A stretch of DNA of 64,000 bases from NCBI GenBank assembly GCA_040754375.1, contig JBFMCT010000016.1, forward strand, positions 1 through 64,000. Reading direction: 5' to 3'. This DNA is from Actinomycetota bacterium (GTDB lineage: Bacteria; Actinomycetota; Acidimicrobiia; Acidimicrobiales; AC-14). The notes beneath the pieces are model-generated. The model did not search any database and was not told the origin of the DNA. It saw only the letters and a program-made list of their open reading frames with translations. The first letter of the stretch is position 1, and each line of letters starts with the position of its first letter. Positions 48,790 through 57,539 of this stretch are shown here, in pieces. Position numbers and translations under genes: made by a program.

Positions 48790-50154
48790 TCAATCGGGGG
48801 GCAGCAAGGCGTTGGGGTTGAGAACTCCGGTGGGGTCGAGGGCCCGCTTGACAGCCCGGTAGGCGGTCAGCTCGGCCGGGCTGCGGGTGAGGGCCAGCCA
48901 GCGGCGCTTGGCCGTCCCGATGCCGTGCTCGGCGCTGATGCTGCCGCCCAGCCCCACGACCAGGCGCAGCACGGCGTCGTCGGCCCGTTCGTCGTCGGGG
49001 GCCAACCCGGTGAGGTTGACGTGGACGTTGCCCTCCCCGGCGTGGCCCCACAGCCAGGTGCGGGCGCCGGGGGCGATACCCGCCACCACGGCCGGGACCT
49101 CCTCTACGAACTGCCGGAGGCGGCCCAAGGGCAGGGCCACGTCGAGCTTGTGGGCGACGCCCAGGGTGGCCACGGCCTCGGTGTGCTTCTCCCGGTAGGC
49201 CCACAGCCGGCGGCGCTCGCCGGGACCGGTGGCCAGGGCCATCGCGCCGGTGCTGGCGCTCAGCCGCCCGGCGGCATCTTCCAGGGCCCGGCCGCTGCCC
49301 TCGGACCCGGCCACCTCGACCACCAGGTAGGCGGCGTGGTCGGCGGCCAGGGGGCGGTCGAGTGCCATCGTCTGGCACACGAGGTCGAGGCCGGCGGCCA
49401 GGACCAGTTCGACGGCTTCCACCGCGGGCAGTAGCCGGCGCAGGGCGGACGCGGCCTCCAGGGCCGCCCCCGTGGTCGGGAACCCGATCAGGGCCACGGC
49501 CCGCTCGGGGGCCTCGGCGACGAGACGCAGCCGGGCGGCGGTGATGACCCCGAGGGTGCCCTCGCTGCCGCACAGCAGCGACGGCAGGTGGAAGCCGGCG
49601 TTGTCCCGGGTGAGGCCGCCGAGGCGAGAGACGACCGAGCCGTCGGCCATCACCGCCTCGACGCCCACCACCTGGGCGCGTGTGTCGCCGTGGCGCACGA
49701 CGTGGAGCCCGCCCGCGTTGGTGGCCACCATGCCCCCGACCGTGGCCCGGTCTCGGCTGGCGAAGTCGACCCCGTAGGCCCAGCCGGCGGCCTGCGCGGC
49801 CCGACGAACGGCCGCCAGGGTGACCCCCGCCCCGGCCGTGAGCTGGCCGGCCGACGCGTCGACATCGGCGACGGTGTCGAGCCGGGCCAGGCTGACCACC
49901 ACCTCGCCCCGGGTGGGGACACCGCCCCCCACCAGCCCGGTGTTGCCCCCCTGGGGCACGAGCGGGGTGCGGTGGCGGCGGCAGGCGTCGACCACCGCGG
50001 CTACCTCGGCCACCGTCCCGGGCAGCACCACGGCCGCCGGCTCGCCCCCGAACCGGCCCGTGTAGTCGACGGCGTAGGGCCCGGCGCCGCCGTCGGCGCC
50101 GGTGAGGACCCGTCCCGGCCCGACTGCCCCGGCCAGGTCGTCGAGCAGCGTCAT
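48790..50154 (-). CDS. FAD-linked D-2-hydroxyglutarate dehydrogenase-like oxidase
   Basis: 454 residues. N-terminal FAD_binding_4: PLVPQGGNTGLVGGGVP, and the metal/FAD motif WGHAGEGNVHVNL with SAEHGIGTAKRRWL toward the C-terminus, typical of GlcD/D2HGDH/D-lactate enzymes. In the context of the DUF1338 enzyme the likely job is D-2-hydroxyglutarate to 2-oxoglutarate, completing lysine breakdown. The ATG overlaps the helicase stop (ATGA), so it is translated downstream of that gene. D-lactate or glycolate remain possible substrates. Confidence 0.85.
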   Translation of the reverse strand: MTLLDDLAGAVGPGRVLTGADGGAGPYAVDYTGRFGGEPAAVVLPGTVAEVAAVVDACRRHRTPLVPQGGNTGLVGGGVPTRGEVVVSLARLDTVADVDASAGQLTAGAGVTLAAVRRAAQAAGWAYGVDFASRDRATVGGMVATNAGGLHVVRHGDTRAQVVGVEAVMADGSVVSRLGGLTRDNAGFHLPSLLCGSEGTLGVITAARLRLVAEAPERAVALIGFPTTGAALEAASALRRLLPAVEAVELVLAAGLDLVCQTMALDRPLAADHAAYLVVEVAGSEGSGRALEDAAGRLSASTGAMALATGPGERRRLWAYREKHTEAVATLGVAHKLDVALPLGRLRQFVEEVPAVVAGIAPGARTWLWGHAGEGNVHVNLTGLAPDDERADDAVLRLVVGLGGSISAEHGIGTAKRRWLALTRSPAELTAYRAVKRALDPTGVLNPNALLPPD

Positions 50155-52832
50155 GTCACGATGCGCCGGTCGTCCTCGGCCAGCCGTTCCATGAGGGCGA
50201 GGATGTCGTCGCCGTAGAGGTCCAGCTTGGTGGGCCCGATGCCAGGCAGGGCGCGCAGCTCGGTCAGCGTGCGGGGCCGGGCGGCGGCGATGCCCTTGAG
50301 GTAGCGGTCGGGCAGCACGACGTAGGCGGGCACGCCGTCGCGCTTGGCCCGTTCTAGCCGCCACTGGCGCAGGGCCTCGGTGGCCTCGGGGTCCTCGGGC
50401 CCCTGGTAGGGGACCGGACCGGACCGGCTCGCCCGCCCGGCCAGGCCAGTCGTCCGGCCCGCGGACGCGGCCGTGGCCGGGCCCAGGTCGAGCCGGCGCC
50501 GGCGGGGGGCACTCCCGTCCAGTTCCTCGAGAAAAGGGGAAGGGCGGGTCCCATCTCCCAGCAGGGTCACCCGGTGGCGGCCGCGGGTGATGGCCACGTG
50601 CAGCACCCGCCGTTCCTCTTCGATGTCCTCGGCCAGGCGGTGGGGAACGATCCCGGCCGACACGCCGAACACCGCCACCCGGTCCCACTCCCGGCCTTTG
50701 ACCCGGTGGACGGTGGACAGGGTCACCCCCCCGGGGTCGGCCTCGCGGTGGAACACCGACCGCAGCCACGGCTCGAAGGACGCCGCCTCGGGATGGAGGG
50801 CGGCCACCTGTTCAAGGGCCTCGAGGTCGTCGAGGTGGCTGGAGCCGCCCGCCGACTGGGCCGAGTCGAGCAGTCCCATGGCGCTGCCCAGCCCGATCCG
50901 GTCCTTGACCACGGCCAGGGCCGTGCGGGTCGTGCCCGTCCTCACGGCGTCGGCCACGACCCGCAGGTCCTCCACTAGGTCGACGACCTTGAGCGAGACC
51001 TTGGGGTCGTCGATCTTGCGGGACACGGCCATGAGGCTGTCGAGGGACTGGCGGCCCCGGAGCCACTTCGGGAACCACTGCGGGAACCCCCGCGAGGGCC
51101 GGCGGTACACCTCGACCACGTCGGCCCCGTCGATGTGATCGGGGTCGGCGCCGATGCGTAGGTAAGCGAGGGCGGCCCGCACCCCGGTGCGTTCGAGGAC
51201 GTCGGGGCGCAGGACGGAGTCGACCGGCACCCCGGCCTCGACCAGGGCCACGTGGGGGGCGAGCAGCAGAGAGTTGACCCTCGTCAGGACGGCCAGCTGG
51301 CCGGGGCCCACGGCCGGCTCGTCCAGCCAGCCGGTGACCAGGCGGGCCAGGGAGGTGGCGCCTTCTTCGGGCCGGTGCAGCTCGACGGCCAAGGTGTCAC
51401 CGGGGGCGGCCGCCGGGCCCGGCCGGATCGTCTTGGGCACCCGCAGGTCGTTGTAGGACAGCAAGTGGCGGGCGGCGTCGACCACCGCCACCGGGCAGCG
51501 GTAGTTGACCTCCAAGGGGTGGTCGGCGGCCGCCGGGAACAGGTCGGCGAACCCCACCAGGAAGGCGGGGTCGGCCCCCGCGTGCCCGTAGATGACCTGG
51601 TCGTCGTCGCCCACGCCGAACACGTCGAGGGCGGGGGCGCTCAGCAGGCGCAGCATCAGCACGTGGGCCGGGGTGAGGTCCTGGAACTCGTCGACGAGCA
51701 GGTGCCGGAACCCCCCCTGGGCCCGCCGGCGGAACTGGCCGTCGGCCAGCAGCATCTCGACGGCCCCGTACACCTGGTCGTCGAAGTCGACGGCCCCCAA
51801 CTCGGACAGCCACTGGCGGTAGGGCCCGAAAGCGGCGGCCAGGCCGGGCACGTCGTCGCGCTCGTCCTCCACCACCGCGGGCCCCCGCAGGCCGAGCCGG
51901 GCCAGCGACAGGGCCTCGATGTAGGGCCCGATGGGATCGGTGTTCACCCGGCGCTGCTGGCGGGGGACCAGCTTCTCCACCATCTGGCGGACCTCGCGCT
52001 CTTCGAGGACCCGCGGTCGCCGGCCGTGGGCCTCGGTGAGCAAGGCCAACCCGAGGGCGTTGAGGGTGCGCGCCCGGGGCCGGAAGGCGGCGCAGCGCTC
52101 CTCCAGTTCCAGCTGGGCCTTCTTGTTGTAGGCGACGGCGATGGTCGTCTCCCGCTCGTAGCCCCGGTCGACGGCCAGATGGCGGAGCCGCTCGGTCAGC
52201 ACCCTGGTCTTTCCCGACCCCGCGGGGGCGATGACCCGGGCCGGCCCTGCCCCGTGGGCCACGGCCGCCAACTGGTCGGGGGCGAGCTCGGCGGCCGGGG
52301 CCGACGGCGGCGGTACCAGGGTCAGGCGGTCGAGCTCGACCGACTCGGCGTGGACGACGGCCGCGCCCACCTCGGCAGGGTCGAACGGGCCCCGGGGCCC
52401 GCCGTCGACCCAGGCGGGCGTGCCGTCGGGCAGGGCCACGTCGGCCGGGCCGGGAGGCGTGGGGACCGCCCCCAGGCGGGCCGCCTTGCGGGCCCACCAC
52501 CAAATGAGGTCGCCGTCGCGGGCGTCGTAGTTGTTGGCCCACACCAAGAAGTGCAGCCGGTCCAGCCATGGCTCGAAACGAGGGCCCAGCGTCCAGGGCT
52601 CGGCGGCCCACGACTGGGGCGACCGGAAGCAGGCCGGGTCGACGGCCAGGACGACCACCACGGGCTGGCGTCGGGCCCATGCCCGGTGAAGCTCGGCCAC
52701 TGTGAGGGCTGGGTCGTCGACGGCTGCGGCGTCGACCGTCACCACCGGGGCCTCGGCCCACGGGGCCGGCGGCGGGGTACCCGCCGTCACGATGACCCCG
52801 CGGCCGAGGGCGGCCGGACCGGGAGCGCTCAT
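50151..52832 (-). CDS. UvrD-family DNA helicase with HRDC domain
   Basis: 893 residues from ATG 52832 (GTG 52835 also possible). SF1 helicase motifs: Walker A APAGSGKT (about 202-209), Walker B LLVDEFQDLTP, GDDDQVIYG, VNYRCP, TVHRVKGREWD and HVAITRGRHRV. C-terminal HRDC domain (about 820-885: LRALPGIGPTKLDLYGD). The N-terminal 180 residues, with RLHFLVWANNYDARDGDLIWWW, precede the helicase core and are not the usual UvrD start; I do not recognise this domain. Repair helicase role. Coupled to the 2-hydroxyglutarate dehydrogenase-like gene by overlap. Confidence 0.88.
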   Translation of the reverse strand: MSAPGPAALGRGVIVTAGTPPPAPWAEAPVVTVDAAAVDDPALTVAELHRAWARRQPVVVVLAVDPACFRSPQSWAAEPWTLGPRFEPWLDRLHFLVWANNYDARDGDLIWWWARKAARLGAVPTPPGPADVALPDGTPAWVDGGPRGPFDPAEVGAAVVHAESVELDRLTLVPPPSAPAAELAPDQLAAVAHGAGPARVIAPAGSGKTRVLTERLRHLAVDRGYERETTIAVAYNKKAQLELEERCAAFRPRARTLNALGLALLTEAHGRRPRVLEEREVRQMVEKLVPRQQRRVNTDPIGPYIEALSLARLGLRGPAVVEDERDDVPGLAAAFGPYRQWLSELGAVDFDDQVYGAVEMLLADGQFRRRAQGGFRHLLVDEFQDLTPAHVLMLRLLSAPALDVFGVGDDDQVIYGHAGADPAFLVGFADLFPAAADHPLEVNYRCPVAVVDAARHLLSYNDLRVPKTIRPGPAAAPGDTLAVELHRPEEGATSLARLVTGWLDEPAVGPGQLAVLTRVNSLLLAPHVALVEAGVPVDSVLRPDVLERTGVRAALAYLRIGADPDHIDGADVVEVYRRPSRGFPQWFPKWLRGRQSLDSLMAVSRKIDDPKVSLKVVDLVEDLRVVADAVRTGTTRTALAVVKDRIGLGSAMGLLDSAQSAGGSSHLDDLEALEQVAALHPEAASFEPWLRSVFHREADPGGVTLSTVHRVKGREWDRVAVFGVSAGIVPHRLAEDIEEERRVLHVAITRGRHRVTLLGDGTRPSPFLEELDGSAPRRRRLDLGPATAASAGRTTGLAGRASRSGPVPYQGPEDPEATEALRQWRLERAKRDGVPAYVVLPDRYLKGIAAARPRTLTELRALPGIGPTKLDLYGDDILALMERLAEDDRRIVT

Positions 52833-53200
52833 CACCCGACCCTAAACCCGACCAGTGCCTCGTCAGGAAGCGGATTAGTTCAGGCACCCTCGGCGGGGAT
52901 CGCACTGCTCCCCCCGGCCACCGCCCCCGAACCCACGGCCCAGCGCTGGCCGTGGCTGCAGCCAGGAGCAGGGCTGCCCGATCCTCTGCCGGAAGCCATA
53001 GGGCTGTGGCCCGACGGCAGCAGCCAGGGCCCCCCGGGTCGTTGCTGGGGAGCTCGGGGTAGACCGAAGCCTTGCCAGGCGACCCCGGGACGGCCGCCCA
53101 CCGGGCCCAGCACTACGGGCGGTGGCACGCGCCGTGGGCCGGGCCCGCCACGTCGCCATGGCCCATGCCGGCCCGGCCCGGCCCTACAGTCGCGGCCCGG
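52833..53200. other. gene-free region between helicase and lipoprotein genes
   Basis: About 370 bp without a convincing ORF; both frames give only low-complexity translation. A short inverted repeat GTGCCT (52855-52860) and AGGCAC (52882-52887) is present, which may belong to the helicase leader. I see no clear RNA gene. Confidence 0.5.
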
Positions 53201-54187
53201 ATGGACACTCAGACTGCGGGCCGTCGGCTGGGCTTGGCCCGCCGCCAGTCGCGGACCGCGGCCGGGCTGGTGATGGCGGTCGTGCTGGCGGGCTGTTCGG
53301 GCGGGGGGAGCGAGGCGACGGGCCCCGGAGGAGCCGGCCCGGGGGCCGACGTGGGCGGCTTCGCGGTGGGTGCGTTCTCCGAGACCTATGTCGACACGTC
53401 GCGGGCGACGGCCGCCTCCGACGGCGTTACCGCCTCGCCGGCGCGGGCCCTGGTGACGACCGTCTATTACCCGGCCCAGTCGGCCGGTGAGGGTGCCGCG
53501 CCGGCCGTCGACCGGGGCCCGTTCCCGCTGGTCCTGTTCAGTCACGGCGGGGGGACGACCGGCACGTCCTACTCCAACCTGCTGAGCCGGGTGGCCGAGA
53601 GGGGATACGTGGTGGCCGCGCCGAACTACCTACCCGCCGCCGGTGACCCCGGGAGCCGCCCGGCCGACGCCCGCTTCGTCCTGTCCAGTTTGCTGGCGGC
53701 CACGGCCCAGTCGTCTCACCTCCTCCACGGGCTGGTCGACGAGGAGCGGGTGGGCGCCATGGGCCACTCGATGGGCGGCGGCATCACCCTCGGGTACGTG
53801 TTCAACTCGTGCTGTCTCGACGGACGGGTGCGGGCCGCCGTCCTGCTGGCCAGTGCCCACCCCAGCTACCCGGGCGAGGCCTTCCCGGCCCCGGGTGTGC
53901 CCGCCCTGGTCGTACACGGCGACGCCGACAGCCGGGCTTCATACGCGCAGGGCCGCCAGCTCTTCGCCGATCTACGGCCCCCGAAGTACATGGTCACGGT
54001 GCACGGCGGGGAGCACACGCCGCCCTTCAGTGGGGAGATGCAGCGCCCCGATTCCCGGATGGTGGTCGAGGCCACGGTGGCCTTCCTCGACCTGCACCTC
54101 AAGGGTGAAGCGGGAGCGGCCCAGCGGCTGCGCTCGACGGTCGCCGACCAGCCGCTGGTGGCATCCCTCGACGAGGTCCCACGGTGA
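53201..54187 (+). CDS. alpha/beta-hydrolase lipoprotein (PAF-acetylhydrolase-like)
   Basis: 328 residues from ATG 53201. Lipobox VLAGC after a basic start and hydrophobic stretch. Serine hydrolase elements: oxyanion SHGGGTTG, nucleophile GHSMGGG, acid around HGDADSRA and His HGGEHTPP. Resembles the platelet-activating factor acetylhydrolase/chlorophyllase-like family. Followed after 7 bp by the spermidine-synthase-like gene. Confidence 0.8.
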   Translation: MDTQTAGRRLGLARRQSRTAAGLVMAVVLAGCSGGGSEATGPGGAGPGADVGGFAVGAFSETYVDTSRATAASDGVTASPARALVTTVYYPAQSAGEGAAPAVDRGPFPLVLFSHGGGTTGTSYSNLLSRVAERGYVVAAPNYLPAAGDPGSRPADARFVLSSLLAATAQSSHLLHGLVDEERVGAMGHSMGGGITLGYVFNSCCLDGRVRAAVLLASAHPSYPGEAFPAPGVPALVVHGDADSRASYAQGRQLFADLRPPKYMVTVHGGEHTPPFSGEMQRPDSRMVVEATVAFLDLHLKGEAGAAQRLRSTVADQPLVASLDEVPR

Positions 54188-54194
54188 ACGGCGG

Positions 54195-55691
54195 TTGAAC
54201 CCCGTCCTGGCCGGGGGGCTGGTCTTCTTCACCTCGGGGGCGGTCCTCGTACTGGAGATCCTGGCTGTCCGCCTGGTGGCCCCCTACGTGGGGGTCACGC
54301 TCGAGACCTACACGGCCATCATCGGGACGATGCTGGCGGGTATCGCCTTCGGCACCTGGTGCGGAGGGTACGCGGCCGACCGGGCCGAGCCCCGGCGCCT
54401 GCTCGGGCCCTTGCTGGTGGCCGGGGGGGTGATGGCCATGGCCAGTGTCCCCCTCGTGCGCTACGCAGGCGAGCGCTTGTCGGGGAGCACCGGCCTGTCG
54501 GTGATCGGCCTGGCGTTCGTGGCCTTCTTCCTGCCCGCGGCCGTCCTCAGCGCGGTGTCGCCGACGGTGGTGAAGCTCCAGCTGCGCGACCTGGGTGCGA
54601 CCGGCCGGGTGGTGGGCCGGCTGTCGGCCCTGGGCACCGCGGGCGCCATCGGGGGCACCTTCCTGGCCGGGTTCGTCCTGATCGAACTGGCGCCCACGTC
54701 CACGACCGTACTGGTCGTGGGCGGGCTGTTCGTGGTGGCCGGGTTGGCCCTCGGCATAGGCCTGGCGCCGGGGACGGGCCACCGGGCCGTGAGCCCGGTG
54801 GTCGTCGTGCTCGCCCTGGTGGGCTCGGGCGTGGCCGTGGTGGCCGCGGGCGCCGGCGGGGACCGGTGCCAGACCGAGACGACCTACCACTGCGTGCGGG
54901 TCGAACCCGATCCTCGCCGGGCCGGGGGACGGCTCCTCGTTCTCGACACGCTCCACCACAGCTATGTCGACCTCGACAACCCGACCTACCTCGAGTTCCG
55001 CTACGCCCGGCTGTTCGCCGACGCCATCGGGGCCGTCGCCCCGGCCGATGGCCCCCTCGACGTGCTTCACATCGGGGGCGGTGGGTTCACGTTCCCCCGG
55101 TGGGTGCGGGCCGTGCGCCCCGGTTCGTCCAGCGTCGTGCTGGAGATCGACCCCGGCCTCGTGACGGTCGCCGTCGAACGCCTGGGGCTGGTCACCGAGC
55201 CGGGGATCGACGTGCGCACGGGCGACGCCCGCACGCTCATGGACGGCCTGGAGCCCGGTCGCTTCGACGTCGCCTTGGGGGACGCCTTCGGGGGCCTGGC
55301 CGTGCCCTGGCACCTCACGACCGTCGAGTTCGTCCGGTCGGTGAAGTCCAGGCTGCGCCCCGGCGGGGCCTACGTGCTCAACGTCATCGACTGGCCTCCG
55401 GCCCGCTTCGCCCGGGCCGAGGTCGCCACCCTGGCCGCCGTGTTCGATCACGTGGCCATGGTCGTGCCTCCGTCCTACGCCGAGGGCGATCAGGGAGGCA
55501 ACTTCGTGCTGGTGGCCAGCGACCGGCCCATCGACGGGGCGGCGATCACCCGAGCAGTCGGGGCCCGCCAGGGTGGCGAGGTAGTCGTGGAAGGCCCGCA
55601 ACTGCGGGACTTCACGGCCGGGGCCCCGGTCCTGACCGACGACCAAGCCCCCGTCGACCAGTGGCTGGCCCGGGCCCGGCGGGACGGCTGA
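54195..55691 (+). CDS. membrane fusion protein with spermidine synthase-like domain
   Basis: 498 residues from TTG 54195. About seven hydrophobic segments (1-215) as in bacterial fused MFS/spermidine-synthase proteins, then a cytosolic or outer Rossmann domain with DVLHIGGGGFTFPRW, VVLEIDPGLVTVA, VRTGDARTLM and VALGDAFGG, corresponding to the aminopropyltransferase fold. Whether it uses decarboxylated SAM cannot be read from the sequence; several such proteins have no known reaction. It starts 7 bp after the lipoprotein gene. Confidence 0.8.
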   Translation: MNPVLAGGLVFFTSGAVLVLEILAVRLVAPYVGVTLETYTAIIGTMLAGIAFGTWCGGYAADRAEPRRLLGPLLVAGGVMAMASVPLVRYAGERLSGSTGLSVIGLAFVAFFLPAAVLSAVSPTVVKLQLRDLGATGRVVGRLSALGTAGAIGGTFLAGFVLIELAPTSTTVLVVGGLFVVAGLALGIGLAPGTGHRAVSPVVVVLALVGSGVAVVAAGAGGDRCQTETTYHCVRVEPDPRRAGGRLLVLDTLHHSYVDLDNPTYLEFRYARLFADAIGAVAPADGPLDVLHIGGGGFTFPRWVRAVRPGSSSVVLEIDPGLVTVAVERLGLVTEPGIDVRTGDARTLMDGLEPGRFDVALGDAFGGLAVPWHLTTVEFVRSVKSRLRPGGAYVLNVIDWPPARFARAEVATLAAVFDHVAMVVPPSYAEGDQGGNFVLVASDRPIDGAAITRAVGARQGGEVVVEGPQLRDFTAGAPVLTDDQAPVDQWLARARRDG

Positions 55692-55862
55692 GCCCTAGGC
55701 GACGTCGGTGTTGGCGGCCACGGTCGCTGACAGGGACGGTGGTGGTGACGACGATCGGGGCCGTCGTCGATCTCGACGGCTCCTACATCGCGGCCGCCGC
55801 CTCGGGGCGGCCAACCCAGGTGGGGTTCCCCATGCTGGAGGTTGACGGACCAGCGCTTGGGG
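55692..55862. other. gene-poor stretch before the accessory island
   Basis: A short open frame (GTG at 55739, about 49 codons to 55885, VVVTTIGAVVDLDGSY) lacks features and may be a remnant. No other structure up to the palindrome. Confidence 0.4.
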
Positions 55863-55893
55863 GTCATAGATTATGGCGGTCATAATCTATGAC
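55863..55893. promoter_or_regulatory. AT-rich perfect palindrome, operator candidate
   Basis: GTCATAGATTATG (55863-55875), five-base spacer GCGGT, CATAATCTATGAC (55881-55893), 13 bp perfect arms. AT content far above its surroundings. It ends 26 bp before the ATG of a small secreted-peptide gene. It looks like the operator of a dimeric repressor; no regulator gene is adjacent. Confidence 0.6.
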
Positions 55894-55919
55894 ACCAGTT
55901 GGTTCGAGGGAGGACGAAG

Positions 55920-56206
55920 ATGACGAGTTCGATGTTCGGAGGGGCGCGACGGATCGTACGGGTCGTGGGGGTGGTCACCGCCTCGGCGGTCTGCTTGGTG
56001 TCGCCGGCACTCGCCGGCCCGGCCCACGGGCTGCCCACGGGGCGTCGCCGGCATGTGACCGGCTGGTCGAACTGCAGGCCGAGGGCCGCGCCCAGAAGGC
56101 CGCCGTCGACTGCTCCTCGAGTACTCCCGACGGCGCCATGAACCTGCCGGGTGGCTCCGAGATCACCTCGAGCGGCGCTGTCTTCGACTTGATCGACATC
56201 TTCTGA
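55920..56206 (+). pseudogene. small secreted peptide gene with frameshift
   Basis: ATG 55920 is preceded by GGGAGGA. The frame gives a clear signal peptide (MTSSMFGG...VCLVSPALAGPAHG), but then runs into Arg/Pro-rich sequence and stops at 56141. Shifting by one base within a run of G near 56038-56044 restores a sensible mature peptide, starting ASPACDRLVELQAEGR and ending SSGAVFDLIDIF at 56206. So either one G was lost (pseudogene) or the base is a sequencing error. Mature part about 55 residues with Cys-x16-Cys spacing; family not recognised. Confidence 0.55.
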
Positions 56207-56473
56207 TCCCCTGTTGAGCCGAGCTTCGCCTTGCCCGGACGGCGAGCGCTTGCTGGTCCTGCTCGACGCTGCCAACCGCGTTAGGTACGCGACGTGGGGC
56301 CGGTCGGGCCGAGAGCCAGGCCGAGGTTGGCCTCCCGGCAATGGAAGACTTGCCGGGTGATCGGCAAGGCGGTCGAGCCTGCCTGCGTCGCGCCAGCGAC
56401 TGGGCGTGGGCGGGCCGGCGGGTTCCCGCCGGAGGTTTCATGGGAACATTTCCAGCGCAGCCGGGAGGAAGCG

Positions 56474-56863
56474 TTGTTCGCCCTCGTGGAGGAGGAGACG
56501 ACCCAGATCGAACGGATGGTCGGCGACCTGCGGCGGGTGCTCGACCGCTTCGACGACCTGTCGATGCGGACCCACTACGACACCCACCCGCGGGCCGTTT
56601 ACAAGGCGATCTCGCACTCGATCATCGGCGAGCGGGTGTTCCGCAAGGTAATGTTCACCCACGACCCCGCCGACGACGGGCGCTATACGTACCTCCGGAT
56701 GCAGATCGCCTCGCCCGACGCCATCGAGCGGGTCATCGACCTGGACGACCCCGAGACAGTCGCTCGCCTGGCCGCCGTCTACGACCGGGCCGAGGAACTG
56801 CTCCAGGAGAACGCCATGCAGCGCGCGTCGGTGGAGCATCCGCCAAAGGGCGAAGGTTCGTGA
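56474..56863 (+). CDS. conserved-looking protein of unknown function
   Basis: 129 residues from TTG 56474, chosen because GGGAGGA lies six bases upstream; the frame is also open to GTG 56294. Mostly helical with EEETTQIERMVGDLRRVLDRFDDLSMRTHYDTHP and a later segment RYTYLRMQIASPDAIERVIDL. An ATG at 56440 with GGAGG upstream lies in another frame, so a frameshift near 56455 cannot be excluded. No family recognised. Followed by the DUF5678-like gene after 23 bp. Confidence 0.55.
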   Translation: MFALVEEETTQIERMVGDLRRVLDRFDDLSMRTHYDTHPRAVYKAISHSIIGERVFRKVMFTHDPADDGRYTYLRMQIASPDAIERVIDLDDPETVARLAAVYDRAEELLQENAMQRASVEHPPKGEGS

Positions 56864-56886
56864 CTGGCGCCCGGCATACTGGGGCC

Positions 56887-57138
56887 ATGCGTCAGGTGAT
56901 CCGACTACCCGAGCCGAGGGTCCGACCGGAGGTCGAGGCGCGCCAAAAGGCGCGGGCCGACCTCCTCCGGCCCTACATCGGTCGCTACGTCGCCCGTAAG
57001 GACGAGCGGATCCTGGTTGATGCCGAGACGCCGGAGGAAGTCTTTGCCTGGCTTGAGGAGAACGGCGTTGAGGGCGCCGTGATCTTCCGCGTTCCGGTCG
57101 ACCCGGCAGCCGACATGGGGATGCACGGCCAGGGTTGA
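56887..57138 (+). CDS. DUF5678-like small protein
   Basis: 83 residues from ATG 56887. Core RPYIGRYVARKDERILVDAETPEEVFAWLEENGVEGAVIFRVPVDP resembles DUF5678 proteins, which are often encoded next to retropepsin-like genes. Its stop overlaps the TTG start of the next gene (TTGA). Role unknown; a partner or inhibitor of the protease-like protein is a guess. Confidence 0.65.
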   Translation: MRQVIRLPEPRVRPEVEARQKARADLLRPYIGRYVARKDERILVDAETPEEVFAWLEENGVEGAVIFRVPVDPAADMGMHGQG

Positions 57139-57536
57139 GGTTCGCCTTCGAGCTCCTCCCCGGCGCAGGGGCCGACATTGCCCGACCGGCCCTTGAGGTG
57201 TCCGTCGTCGGTCCGCATGCAAACGTCAGCGTACTGGGGCTCCTCGACACCGGCGCTGTTCACAACCGAGTCGGCGCGTGGGTTGCCGGTCTTGCCGGCA
57301 TCGACCTCGACGGCGTCGCGGTCGAAGGAATCGCCCTCGCTGGGGTAGTCGTGGAGGCACGAATGGTCACGTGCCAGCTCGTGCTCGGCGACTTCACCTG
57401 GGAGGCGCCCGTTTCCTTCTGCGATCCCTGGCCGTTCGACTTCCAGGTGTTCGGCCATCTTGGGTTCTTCCGGTGGTTCCGTGTAGTGATCGACGCAGCC
57501 GACGAGATGCTGGAGGTCATCCCGAACCAGGCCTGA
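57135..57536 (+). CDS. retropepsin-like aspartyl protease family protein
   Basis: 133 residues from TTG 57135. Single active-site motif LLDTGAVHNRV (DTG) in a beta-rich chain with VTCQLVLGDFTWEAPVSFCDPW and a C-terminal DAADEMLEVIP, as in bacterial retropepsin-like proteases that work as dimers. Coupled to the DUF5678-like gene. The last codons overlap, on the other strand, the extended 3' part of the integrase frame, which supports decay there. Confidence 0.7.
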   Translation: MRFAFELLPGAGADIARPALEVSVVGPHANVSVLGLLDTGAVHNRVGAWVAGLAGIDLDGVAVEGIALAGVVVEARMVTCQLVLGDFTWEAPVSFCDPWPFDFQVFGHLGFFRWFRVVIDAADEMLEVIPNQA

Positions 57537-57539
57537 CCT

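Noticed and set aside
52880-53200. Possible SRP, RNase P or other structured RNA
   Set aside because: A short SRP-like string (GCAGCAGCC) is present, but the consensus GGAAGG-type loop and flanks are not.
56985-57536. Integrase C-terminal extension beyond the catalytic Tyr
   Set aside because: About 185 extra residues would be antisense to the retropepsin-like gene and look random; a lost stop is more likely.
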